From the NCBI GenBank assembly GCA_039980135.1, contig JBDXCV010000007.1:62001-126000 (forward strand): a stretch of 64,000 bases of DNA, read 5' to 3'. A model generated the notes under the pieces. That model did no database searches. It was given only the letters and a program-made list of their open reading frames with translations, and had not been told where the DNA came from. How positions within the stretch are numbered: the first letter of the stretch is position 1; every line of letters begins with the position of its first letter. Position numbers and translations under genes: made by a program. This document shows, one piece after another, positions 17,941 to 25,953 of the stretch. This DNA comes from Alphaproteobacteria bacterium (GTDB taxonomy: Bacteria; Pseudomonadota; Alphaproteobacteria; UBA6615).

Positions 17941-18636
17941 TTATGCAAGCGACTTCCCGAACCGCCAGCGGTGGATGTTGATTTCACGGAATACGCCGCC
18001 CTGGGTCATCGGTTCGTTGGCGACAAGGAGTTCCGCTGTGTTCCGGTCGGCGACCTCGATGAGGAACAGGCTCCCGAGCAGACCCTTGCCGTCATCGTTG
18101 CGTAGCGGGCCGTGGGCCATGTAGCGCTCGATGAGCGAACCCTGATAGTCGTGATGGTCGGCCGCGGTCTTGGGACGCAGGGTCGCGGCGTCGGGCCCGT
18201 CGAGGCATTCGCACACGAACAGTTGCAAATCTGGGTCGGGCGCGCGGTCGAAATACTTCAGGCGCTTGGAGCTGACGAAACGCGTGATCGTCGGCGGTTC
18301 GAGCATCCCAGCTTTCGCGAAGCCGTCGCCGAAAACATACGCCTCGGCCGTGGCTCGGTCGGGAAGCTCGATGATGCACATGGTGCCGAGCGGTGACGAT
18401 CCGTCGTCGGTCAGGATCGGCCCGGCGAAATGCATGAACTCCCGATATTTGGCCTGATGGGCGAGATGCGGTTCCATCGCCGCCTCGCGTTTTTCGGCCG
18501 CGCCGGGGGCATACATGGACCGGATGAACCACTGGGGCGGCTGGGCCAGGTAATAATCCTGCAGCGCCTGACCCGACAGCCCGTAGCGCGGGTCGTCGGG
18601 CCGGTAGCCGCCTGGATTGTTGGGGTCGCCTGACAT
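17941..18636 (-). CDS. double YCII-domain protein
   Basis: 231 residues made of two YCII-like ferredoxin-fold units (about 38-120 and 138-228). Each has the pattern H-L-x-Y-x/H-x-x-x-Y..., A-G-P-I-L-T-D-D-G or H-G-P-L-R-N-D-D-G, then G-S-L-F-L-I-E-V-A-D-R-x-x-A-E, characteristic of the family. Single YCII domains are common; a fused pair is less so. The biochemical role of the family is poorly defined. It is separated from the upstream GST stop codon by two bases, so it is translationally coupled to it. Confidence 0.82.
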   Translation of the reverse strand: MSGDPNNPGGYRPDDPRYGLSGQALQDYYLAQPPQWFIRSMYAPGAAEKREAAMEPHLAHQAKYREFMHFAGPILTDDGSSPLGTMCIIELPDRATAEAYVFGDGFAKAGMLEPPTITRFVSSKRLKYFDRAPDPDLQLFVCECLDGPDAATLRPKTAADHHDYQGSLIERYMAHGPLRNDDGKGLLGSLFLIEVADRNTAELLVANEPMTQGGVFREINIHRWRFGKSLA

Positions 18637-18638
18637 TC

Positions 18639-19331
18639 TTACTCGGCAGCGACCGTGTTCTCGAAGAAGTCCCGCGCGTAAAGCTCGCGCCGGTGCAGGT
18701 TGCCGATGAACTCCGCTTCGAAATTGTCCGGCACGGCGCCGGTTACGCGCGCGTCGGCCATCAGCGTTTCGGCCCAGGCGCGGATCAGCGGGAAGTCCTT
18801 GAGCACATCATTCTGCAGGCCTTCGTCGATCAGCAGGTAACGCTGCAGGAAGGGCGCAAAGGCCGCGTCCACCAGCGACAGGTCAGGCCCGTTGAAGAAC
18901 GGCCCGTCATTGCCCCGTCCGGCGAGGGCTTTCTCCACCTTCGCAAGAACCTCGGGCGCGGCCTCGACCGCCGCCTCCATGTCTTCGCGGGTCTTGGCGT
19001 AGTGGATCTTGCTCAACGCGCCGGCGAAGGTCGCGGTGAAGTCGGTCCAGGCGCGGTTCTTGGCCCGGGCGATCGGGTCTTCCGGGTGCAGGCGCGGCGG
19101 CACCATCTCGTCGAGAAACTCGGCGATGGCGTTGGACTCGAAAAGGATTTCGTCGCCGACCTTGAGGACCGGGACCTTGCCGTGGGGTGAGATTTCGAGG
19201 AACCAGTCGGGCTTCTCACGCAGATTGATATAGGTGACGTCGAACTCGACTTCTTTGGCGCGCAAAAGGATCACGGCGCGCTGGACCCATGGTCAGGTGA
19301 ACGAGCTGATCAGATGATATTTGGCGGTCAT
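18639..19331 (-). CDS. glutathione S-transferase with in-frame TGA at the catalytic cysteine: candidate selenoprotein
   Basis: Read through, this is a 230-residue GST: MTAKYHLISSFT-[TGA]-PWVQRAVILLRAK, thioredoxin-fold domain 1-80 (cis-Pro in K-V-P-V-L, E-S-N-A-I glutathione contact at 65-69), then an all-helical domain. The ATG at 19331 has AAGGGGA seven bases upstream. Codon 13 is TGA (19295-19293), at the position held by the active-site Cys of C-P-W-V-Q-R-type GSTs. A hairpin 12-35 bases after the TGA fits bacterial SECIS rules. Starting instead at the GTG at 19274 would remove the first strand and the active site and has no ribosome-binding site. First gene of an operon with YCII and ketopantoate reductase-like genes. 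Alternatives are a nonsense mutation or a sequencing error. No sel genes lie in this window. Confidence 0.75.
19258..19281 (-). promoter_or_regulatory. candidate bacterial SECIS hairpin inside the GST gene
   Basis: On the minus strand, 12 bases after the TGA, GCGCGC pairs with GCGCGC across a 12-base loop CGTGATCCTTTT. The loop starts 17 bases after the TGA, has a G (followed by T) as its second base, and is 12 bases long. These values fall inside the published general rule for bacterial SECIS elements (loop 3-14 bases with a G in the first two positions, 16-37 bases from the UGA). Hairpins are frequent in GC-rich DNA, so this is supportive and not decisive. Confidence 0.5.
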
Positions 19332-19488
19332 TGTTTTCCCCTTTGTCTGGTCCAAATCATAGGGCCGGGACGGGCGCCGGTCAAAATGCGCGTGCGGGGT
19401 TGCTGACGATGTTGTGAGCGGCCCGGCGATTGTCCGCGTCGCGCCGCGCCGGTAGTTTTCAAGCAACAGAAACCCGCGAGAGAAGATC

Positions 19489-20349
19489 ATGAAAAAGAGC
19501 CTGAAACCGGCGCTGGTCGGCGCGTTTACTGCCATCGTCACGACTGCAGTGCTGCCCGGGGTGGCGAGCGCGCAGCAGATATCCAGCGTTGCCGACGGCA
19601 TCCATGTCATTCAGGGGCAAGGCGGCAATATCGGCGTGTCCGTCGGCGGCGACGGGGTTTTCATGATCGACGATCAGTTCGCGCCTGCAACGCCAGCCAT
19701 CCTCGACCAGATCAAGACCGTCACCGACCAGCCGGTGCGGTTCCTGGTCAACACCCACTTCCATCGCGATCACACGGGCGGCAACGAGAATCTCGGCAAG
19801 GCCGGGGTTTTGATCTTCGCTCATGACAATGTTCGTGCGCGCCTGCTCAGCGCCGATGCGCCGAAGGCGGCGCTGCCGGTCGTCACCTTCAACGACGCGA
19901 CCACATTCCATATGAACGGCCAGACGGTGCGGGTGTTCCACACGGCCAACGCCCACACCGACGGTGACGCGATGATCCATTTCCAGGAGGCCGACGTCAT
20001 CCACATGGGTGACACGTTCTTCAACGGCTTCTACCCCTTCATCGACGCCCGGTCTGGTGGTTCGGTCGAGGGCGTGTTCGCCGCGATCGATACGGTTCTC
20101 GCGCTGGCCGATGACGACACGGTCATTATCCCGGGCCACGGCCCGGTCGGCAATCGCGCCGACCTGATGGCCTATCGCGACATGCTGACCAAGGTGCGCG
20201 ACAGCATCAGTCCCTTGATTGCGGACGGGAAGTCGGTCGAGGCCATCGTCGCCGCGAAGCCGACGGCCGAGTTCGATGCCGAGTGGGGTGGCGGATTTCT
20301 GAATCCCGAGCGCTTTCTGCGGGTGATGCACGCGGCGTTGACCAAGTAG
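19489..20349 (+). CDS. exported metallo-beta-lactamase-fold hydrolase
   Basis: 286 residues. Signal peptide with K-K-S-L-K, hydrophobic core and A-S-A|Q cleavage near residue 28, so periplasmic. Zinc site: H90, H92, D94, H95 in N-T-H-F-H-R-D-H, then H156, D175 and H217 (P-G-H-G). The spacing is that of the MBL superfamily (cyclase/quinoprotein-relay type), not obviously a true beta-lactamase. AGAGAAG precedes the ATG. It is divergent from the GST operon with about 157 bp between them. Confidence 0.9.
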   Translation: MKKSLKPALVGAFTAIVTTAVLPGVASAQQISSVADGIHVIQGQGGNIGVSVGGDGVFMIDDQFAPATPAILDQIKTVTDQPVRFLVNTHFHRDHTGGNENLGKAGVLIFAHDNVRARLLSADAPKAALPVVTFNDATTFHMNGQTVRVFHTANAHTDGDAMIHFQEADVIHMGDTFFNGFYPFIDARSGGSVEGVFAAIDTVLALADDDTVIIPGHGPVGNRADLMAYRDMLTKVRDSISPLIADGKSVEAIVAAKPTAEFDAEWGGGFLNPERFLRVMHAALTK

Positions 20350-20373
20350 GGCCGCCGCCCGGTCCAGCAAAGT

Positions 20374-21270
20374 CTAGCCGTCGTCGGAGCCCGGCGGTTC
20401 ATCCCGCGGGATGCCCGCCATATGCTCCAGCACGGCGAGAATTGATGCCGCATCCTGCTGCTGGCGGCCCTGGGATGCCGCGGCGATATAATAGGGCATG
20501 GCCGCGTCGAACATCGGCGTCGGGCAGTCCAGCGCCGCCGCGAATTCGCGGATCACGTCCTTGTCCTTGAGTTGGATCGCCAGCTCCGCAGTCGGGTCGT
20601 CATAGTTGCCGGTGATCCATTTTTCGGCGCGGATCTCGAAGATCCTGGAGTAGGCGGCACTCTCCATCACCGCATCCGCCATCGTTTGCAGATCGACCCC
20701 GGCCTTTCGGGCCAGCAGGAAGGCCTCGGCGCAGGCCATGTTGTGGATCGAAATGATCAGGTTGAGGATGTATTTGATCTTGGCCGATTCCCCGAACCCG
20801 CCGACATGGATTACGCTGCGACAGAAGCTTTCGAGCGCGGGCCTGGCTCGCCTGAACGCGTCTTCGCTGCCGCTGACGAGCATGGCCAGGTCACCGGACT
20901 GCGCCTGGGGGCGCGCGCCGCTCACCGGGCAATCGAGCAGGTCGATACCCGCCCGCAGGAGCTCGTCATGGGCGCCTTGCTTCTCGGCGATCGGAAACGT
21001 GCAGAGATCGACGACGACCAATCCCCGCCGCCCGCTGGCCGAGATTGCGGCCAGTGTGGCCCGCCAGGCGGCCATGGTGGCGACGGCCAGTACGATCAGG
21101 TCGGTCCGCGCCGCGACATCCGCCGCATCCGCCGCCGCTTCAGCGTTTGCCGCGGAAATGCGTTCGGGGTCGGTGTCGTAACCGATGACCCGGTGACCGG
21201 CGGCCGCGAGATTCTTCGCCACACCGCCGCCGATATTGCCCAGGCCGATGACGCCGGCTGTGAGCGCCAT
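20374..21270 (-). CDS. 3-hydroxyisobutyrate dehydrogenase-family NAD(P)-dependent oxidoreductase, copy 2 of a tandem pair
   Basis: 298 residues. Rossmann motif G-L-G-N-I-G at 9-14, substrate motif D-C-P-V-S-G-A-R near 113, catalytic Lys about residue 166 with Asn170 in A-K-I-K-Y-I-L-N, then the all-helical dimerisation domain. Family members reduce or oxidise beta-hydroxyacids (3-hydroxyisobutyrate, tartronate semialdehyde, glycerol-type substrates). Its start codon overlaps the stop of the paralogous upstream gene (TAATG), so the two are coupled. Confidence 0.88.
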   Translation of the reverse strand: MALTAGVIGLGNIGGGVAKNLAAAGHRVIGYDTDPERISAANAEAAADAADVAARTDLIVLAVATMAAWRATLAAISASGRRGLVVVDLCTFPIAEKQGAHDELLRAGIDLLDCPVSGARPQAQSGDLAMLVSGSEDAFRRARPALESFCRSVIHVGGFGESAKIKYILNLIISIHNMACAEAFLLARKAGVDLQTMADAVMESAAYSRIFEIRAEKWITGNYDDPTAELAIQLKDKDVIREFAAALDCPTPMFDAAMPYYIAAASQGRQQQDAASILAVLEHMAGIPRDEPPGSDDG

Positions 21271-22199
21271 TATTTTTTCTTGCGCCTGGACCGCGCGCGT
21301 TTCGTGCGCGGGATACCGGCCAATTGCTCGTAGATACGTGTGACAACACCGGGGTCTTCCTGGCCGAACCCCTGGGCCAAAGCCGCGTAGGCGCTGAACA
21401 TGCTCGCCTGAAACACCGGCACCGAGGCGTTGTTGTTCTTGGCGTAGTCCTCGATCAGATTGTTGTCCTTGATCATCACCGTCAGGTCGGCGGTCTTGAC
21501 CTTCGGGTCGGCATACTCGTCGGCCAGCATGAGCGGTCCGCGATACTCGATGACCCGCGAATTGCCGGCCGACCGTGTGAGCACATCCCCGAACACGTCG
21601 AGATCGATCCCCGAGGCGCGTGCCAATGTGATCGCCTCGGCGAACGCGGCGCCGTGTACGCTGATCAGCATGTTGATCAGCATTTTCAGCTTCATCCCGT
21701 CGCCGAAGGGACCCACGTGATACTGGATCATGGTGAAGGCGGGCAGGATTTCCCTGACCGTGTTGAAGTCCTTCTTGGTGCCGCTGACCATGATCGTGAT
21801 TTCGCCGACGGCGGCCTGTTTTCCGGCGCCGCTGACGGGGCTGTCCATCAGGCTCGCACCCTTTTTGGCCAGAGCGGCGCGGGCGCGTTCCTTGTCGTCG
21901 ATGCCGAGGGTCGATGTCTCCATGACGATCAGACCCTTGCGGGCACCGGCGAGAAGGCCATCCTTGCCCGAGATGACCGCGTCGAGGATGGCCGGCGAGG
22001 TGAGGGAGGTGAGTACCACGTCGGATTTGCGGGCCACGTCGGCCGCGCTCTTGCCGGCCTTGCCGCCGGCCTTCACCAGCGCGTTCACCTTGGATTTGAC
22101 CGGGTCGTAGCCCGTGACCTGATAACCGCCCTTGACCAGGTTGGCGGCGAACGCGCCCCCCATGATCCCCAGGCCGACGACGCCGACGCGCAATGCCAT
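21270..22199 (-). CDS. 3-hydroxyisobutyrate dehydrogenase-family NAD(P)-dependent oxidoreductase, copy 1 of a tandem pair
   Basis: 309 residues starting MALRVGVVGLGIMGG, with GGAGAAGGA upstream; the longer frame to 22256 lacks support. Rossmann motif G-L-G-I-M-G, substrate motif D-S-P-V-S-G-A-G, catalytic Lys in G-M-K-L-K-M-L-I-N. The C-terminus ends in a strongly basic tail (K-R-A-R-S-R-R-K-K-K) that the paralogue lacks; its role is unknown. Operon with the gene at 20374. Confidence 0.88.
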   Translation of the reverse strand: MALRVGVVGLGIMGGAFAANLVKGGYQVTGYDPVKSKVNALVKAGGKAGKSAADVARKSDVVLTSLTSPAILDAVISGKDGLLAGARKGLIVMETSTLGIDDKERARAALAKKGASLMDSPVSGAGKQAAVGEITIMVSGTKKDFNTVREILPAFTMIQYHVGPFGDGMKLKMLINMLISVHGAAFAEAITLARASGIDLDVFGDVLTRSAGNSRVIEYRGPLMLADEYADPKVKTADLTVMIKDNNLIEDYAKNNNASVPVFQASMFSAYAALAQGFGQEDPGVVTRIYEQLAGIPRTKRARSRRKKK

Positions 22200-22361
22200 G
22201 TTCCTTCTCCCCGAATGTTGTTTTGCCGCGACGCCGGACGCATCGCCATGTTGCACCGACTATAGCCGCTGGTCGGAATGCCGCCTACATCTGTGCCGCG
22301 CGACAATGGCGAACGGGTATCTCAAAAACGTCGTTCCGGAGCAGACAAGACCCCGGCCAGC

Positions 22362-22375
22362 CCGTAATATTACGG
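22362..22375. promoter_or_regulatory. perfect 14-bp palindrome CCGTAATATTACGG
   Basis: Lies 49 bp upstream of the Gfo/Idh start in the 225-bp region between divergent dehydrogenase genes. A perfect palindrome of this length centred on an AT core is typical of a homodimeric repressor site. No regulator gene is adjacent, so the cognate protein is unknown. Confidence 0.45.
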
Positions 22376-22424
22376 CCAAGGCGCGCGAGAGTTCGTTGAA
22401 TTGGCGTCGATCAGGGGGATTTAC

Positions 22425-23435
22425 ATGATCAATGCAGGAATTGTCGGCCTCGGCTGGTGGGGCAAGGTTCTGGTCGGCTCGGTCCAGGGAAAGTCCGACG
22501 CCATCCGCTTCTCGCACGGGGCAACGCGTACCCGTGCAAAGGCCGAGGAATATGCCGGAGAGCAAGGCTTCGACCTTGTCGAGACCTATGACGAGCTGCT
22601 CACTGTCGAAGAGCTGGACGCCGTCGTGCTGGCCACGCCGCACTCGAGGCATCTCGAACAGATTCAGGCGGCCGCCGCGGCGGGCAAGCATGTTTTCGTC
22701 GAGAAGCCGATCACCTTGACCAGGGCCGACGCGGAGGCGGCAATCGGGGCGTGCCGTGACGCTGGCGTCGTCTGTGCGGTCGGGTTCAATCGCCGTTTCC
22801 ACCCCGCGATCGCCGAGGCGAAGAAACTCATCGACGACGGTACGCTCCAGACCCCGATGCATGTCGAGGGTTCCATGTGCGCGCCCAACGGCATGTTTCT
22901 CGCGCCCGACGCGTGGCGCGCCGACAAGAACGAGACCCCGGTCGGCGGGCTCACGCCCATGGGCGTCCATGTCATCGACGTCTACATCAACCTGTTCGGC
23001 GAGATCGATGAGGTCTATTGCCAGTCGTTCCGCCGCGCAGTGCCGAACGACACCGACGACACATCGTCGATCCTGTTCATGTTCAAGAACGGCATGTCGG
23101 GCTATATGGGCAACATGTTGGCCACGGCGCCGAGCTTCCGGCTTCAGGGCTACGGGCTCGGCGGATCGTTCGAGATCCGAAAACCGGACCTGTCGTCATT
23201 CGAGTTCGTGCCCAACGGAGACGGGCCGATCACGGGCGCTACCGGCGAGAACAAGACGGTGACCAAGGACTTTGCCGGTTTCGATATGGTGAACGCGGAG
23301 CTGGAGGCCTTCGCGGCCGCCTGCTCGGGGGGTGACGCCTATCCCGTGCCCGACACGGATGTGATTCACGGCATCGCGGTCCTCGAGGCCATTATCAAAT
23401 CGGCCGAAAGCGGAACGCCGCAGAAAGTCGGCTGA
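22425..23435 (+). CDS. Gfo/Idh/MocA family oxidoreductase, tandem copy 1
   Basis: 336 residues starting MINAGIVGLGWWG, with AGGGGGA upstream. N-terminal Rossmann fold with G-L-G-W-W-G, catalytic-region motif E-K-P-I-T-L (Lys), C-terminal domain with G-G-L-T-P-M-G-V-H-V-I-D-V-Y-I-N-L-F-G (the conserved His). Its N-terminus resembles the partial gene at the left window edge. 24 bp upstream of a paralogue with the same domain plan. Acts on a sugar- or inositol-like alcohol with NAD(P); specific substrate unknown. Confidence 0.9.
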   Translation: MINAGIVGLGWWGKVLVGSVQGKSDAIRFSHGATRTRAKAEEYAGEQGFDLVETYDELLTVEELDAVVLATPHSRHLEQIQAAAAAGKHVFVEKPITLTRADAEAAIGACRDAGVVCAVGFNRRFHPAIAEAKKLIDDGTLQTPMHVEGSMCAPNGMFLAPDAWRADKNETPVGGLTPMGVHVIDVYINLFGEIDEVYCQSFRRAVPNDTDDTSSILFMFKNGMSGYMGNMLATAPSFRLQGYGLGGSFEIRKPDLSSFEFVPNGDGPITGATGENKTVTKDFAGFDMVNAELEAFAAACSGGDAYPVPDTDVIHGIAVLEAIIKSAESGTPQKVG

Positions 23436-23459
23436 ATACCAAACGGAGGAGTTTTTCAA

Positions 23460-24449
23460 ATGCTTGCAGCAGGAATCGTGGGGGTCGGCCGGTGGGGCCA
23501 GAATCTGGTCAATGCGTCGGCCGGCGCGGAGAATATCGAATTTATCGCCGGTGCCGTCCGCAACCCGGACAAGGTCAGGGAGTTCGCGGACGAGAAGGGG
23601 ATGACTCTCCACACCAGCCTTGAAGCAATGCTGGATGAGGCGGACCTGGATGCGGTCGTGTTGGCGACACCCCATACATTGCATGTGGAGCAGATGCTGA
23701 CGGCGATCGAAGCCGGCAAGCATGTTCTCAGCGAGAAGCCGTTCACCATGACGAAGGCGGATGCCGAGAAGGTCCTCGACGCGGCCGATGCCGCGGGCGT
23801 CACCGTGGTGGTGGGACATAACCGGCGTTTCGTACCGTCGATGACGGAGCTCCGAAAGCGGATCGCTGACGGTTCATTCGGGACGCTGCTGCATGTCGAG
23901 ATGACCGAGACCGGCCCGGCGGCGATTTTCCTGCCCAAGGACAGCTGGCGATTGCAGCGATCCGAGTGGCCCGCCGGCGGCATGACCCCGATGGGTGTGC
24001 ACATGATCGACAACATGGTCGACCTGTTCGGTACGGTGGAGAGCGTCACCGCCCAGGCCGTGAACCGCGCCATCGAGGCGGATATCGACGACACCACCTC
24101 GGTTCTGTTGAAGTTTTCGAGCGGCATGACCGGCTATCTCGGCGTGATGGTGGCGGCGCGGCCGGATTTCCTCGCGTCGATATATGGCCGGGATGCGACT
24201 GCCCGCATGATCGGGCGCATGTATGACAGCTTCGAGTTCGCGCCGCGCGAAGGCGACGAACCCGAGCAGTTCAAATATGATTTTGGCCGCGATACCGATG
24301 CGCTGACCGCCGAACTGGATGCCTTCGGAGCCGCCGCTATGGGCCAGGAAGCCTATCCGATATCACGGGATGAGATCATCCATGTGGTGGCGGTCCTGGA
24401 AGCCATCATCAAATCCGCAGCAAGCGGTGCAGAAGAGAAGGTCGGCTGA
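23460..24449 (+). CDS. Gfo/Idh/MocA family oxidoreductase, tandem copy 2
   Basis: 329 residues, paralogue of the preceding gene. Motifs: G-V-G-R-W-G, E-K-P-F-T-M, G-H-N-R-R-F, G-G-M-T-P-M-G-V-H-M-I-D-N-M-V-D-L-F-G, and the same C-terminal I-I-K-S-A-x-S-G-x-x-x-K-V-G ending. CGGAGGAG precedes the ATG. The pair probably acts on related substrates or as a heteromer. The quinone oxidoreductase gene follows within 43 bp, giving a four-gene operon to 25950. Confidence 0.9.
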   Translation: MLAAGIVGVGRWGQNLVNASAGAENIEFIAGAVRNPDKVREFADEKGMTLHTSLEAMLDEADLDAVVLATPHTLHVEQMLTAIEAGKHVLSEKPFTMTKADAEKVLDAADAAGVTVVVGHNRRFVPSMTELRKRIADGSFGTLLHVEMTETGPAAIFLPKDSWRLQRSEWPAGGMTPMGVHMIDNMVDLFGTVESVTAQAVNRAIEADIDDTTSVLLKFSSGMTGYLGVMVAARPDFLASIYGRDATARMIGRMYDSFEFAPREGDEPEQFKYDFGRDTDALTAELDAFGAAAMGQEAYPISRDEIIHVVAVLEAIIKSAASGAEEKVG

Positions 24450-24491
24450 CCACACTGTGTGGCACAATCCGGAGCGAAGGGGAGAAAGCAG

Positions 24492-25532
24492 ATGAAAGCC
24501 GTTGTGATGAGCGCCTTCGGGGACCCGGATGTCCTCGAATATCAGGATGTCGACACGCCGGAACTGGCCCCCGACGATGTGCTTGTCGAGGTCCACGCGG
24601 TCTCGATTAACCGGACCTTCGACCTGTTCATGCGTGAGGACAAATACGCCTATACCCCCGACCTGCCACATATCCTCGGCGTCGATCCATCGGGCGTAAT
24701 CACGGCGGTGGGCGAGAACGTCACCGACCGCAAGGTCGGCGACCGGGTGTTCTGCTCGATCTTCGTGCCGACCAAGCGGCCCGACCCGTATATGGCGATT
24801 CCCGGCCTGGGTCCGGTCGATTTTCTGGGCGTCACGGTCTGGGGCGGTTATGCGCAGTATGTGCGCACGATGGCGTCACGCACGGTGCCGATCCCCGACA
24901 ATCTGACGTTCCACGAGGCGACGGTGATTGGCCGTCACCTCGGCACCGCCGTTAATCAGGTCGAAAACATATTGAAGGCGAAGGAGGGCGATACGGTCCT
25001 CGTGATGGGCGCGACGGGCGGCCTTGGCGCGGCCTGCATTCAGGTCGCCAAATGGTCGGGCGCCATGGTTATCGCCGCAGCCGGCGCGGATGCGCGGGTC
25101 GCGGCGACCCTCGAACTGGGCGCGGATCATGGCATCAACTACCGGACCCAGGACCTGACGGAAGAAATCCTGAAATTGACCGACGGTCAGGGCGTCACCG
25201 GTGTCTGCGACAGCGTGGCCGACCCCGAGACCTTCAATCAGGTCATTCACGGCATGGCGCGGGGCGCCACGCTGGTGACGGCGGGCAACGCGTCGGGCGC
25301 GCCCGACGTCCCGTTGAGTGTGCGGCGGCTGTATCTCTACATGCTGCACATCGTGGGCGAGCCGCGCGAAGCTCCTGGCGGGCTTGAGGAGGCCTTCGTG
25401 CGCGCCGGGAAGGGCGGGGTAAAGGTTCTTATCGATCAGGTGATGCCGCTGAGCCAGGCGGCGGACGCGCATCGGCGCGTGGAATCCCGCAAGGGTACCG
25501 GCAAAGTGGTTCTGGACCCGACCCTCGACTGA
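24492..25532 (+). CDS. zinc-independent MDR-family quinone oxidoreductase/alcohol dehydrogenase
   Basis: 346 residues starting MKAVVMSAFGDPDVLEY, with GGGGAGAAAG upstream. GroES-like N-domain, then the cofactor domain with V-M-G-A-T-G-G-L-G-A-A (NADPH-binding, A-x-x-G-x-G-G style). The structural zinc cysteine cluster is absent, consistent with the quinone oxidoreductase subgroup. Cytoplasmic NADPH-dependent reductase of quinones or enoyl compounds. In a run with two Gfo/Idh genes upstream and a DUF1761 gene downstream. Confidence 0.88.
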   Translation: MKAVVMSAFGDPDVLEYQDVDTPELAPDDVLVEVHAVSINRTFDLFMREDKYAYTPDLPHILGVDPSGVITAVGENVTDRKVGDRVFCSIFVPTKRPDPYMAIPGLGPVDFLGVTVWGGYAQYVRTMASRTVPIPDNLTFHEATVIGRHLGTAVNQVENILKAKEGDTVLVMGATGGLGAACIQVAKWSGAMVIAAAGADARVAATLELGADHGINYRTQDLTEEILKLTDGQGVTGVCDSVADPETFNQVIHGMARGATLVTAGNASGAPDVPLSVRRLYLYMLHIVGEPREAPGGLEEAFVRAGKGGVKVLIDQVMPLSQAADAHRRVESRKGTGKVVLDPTLD

Positions 25533-25542
25533 GGAACAGGAA

Positions 25543-25950
25543 ATGGCATTCGGAGAAATCGACTGGATCGCGTTGATCGCCGCCGTCGTGGTGAGTTACG
25601 TCTTCAGCGCGGTCTACTATATCACGCTGAACAAGCCGTGGATGGCGGCGGTCGGCAAGACCGAAGACGAGATCAAGGCCGGTGCAAGTCCCGTGTCTTA
25701 CATCATCGCCATCATCGGGCATGTCCTGATCGCGTACATGCTTTCGGTGGTATTGATGACCATCGAGCCCGGATCAATCGCCGGCGGAGTCATGATCGCG
25801 CTGTCGATGTGGCTGGCCTTTGTGATCTCGACCATGACCATCAACCATCGTTTCCAGCAATCGTCATGGGCGCACACGATCATCGATGGAGCTCATTGGT
25901 TGGGCGTCTTTGCAGTCCAGGCCGTGGTGATCGGGTTGGTGGCCAGATAG
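25543..25950 (+). CDS. DUF1761-family small membrane protein
   Basis: 135 residues with four hydrophobic segments (about 8-28, 53-75, 80-100, 113-133). The pattern V-S-Y-V-F-S-A-V-Y-Y near the N-terminus and the W-A-H-T-I-I-D-G-A-H-W-L C-terminal block are typical of DUF1761. Function unknown. Starts 10 bp after the oxidoreductase stop with a GAGGAACAGGA ribosome-binding region, so co-transcribed. Its end lies 3 bp from the convergent CoA-transferase stop. Confidence 0.85.
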   Translation: MAFGEIDWIALIAAVVVSYVFSAVYYITLNKPWMAAVGKTEDEIKAGASPVSYIIAIIGHVLIAYMLSVVLMTIEPGSIAGGVMIALSMWLAFVISTMTINHRFQQSSWAHTIIDGAHWLGVFAVQAVVIGLVAR

Positions 25951-25953
25951 ACT

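Noticed and set aside
18639-19274. GST starting at the GTG at 19274, downstream of the TGA
   Set aside because: This would delete the first beta strand and the active-site segment. There is no ribosome-binding site before the GTG, whereas a strong one precedes the ATG at 19331.
18639-19331. GST as a simple pseudogene
   Set aside because: Not excluded, but less likely: only one lesion, no frameshift, the stop falls exactly on the catalytic Cys codon, the type is TGA, and a SECIS-like hairpin follows.
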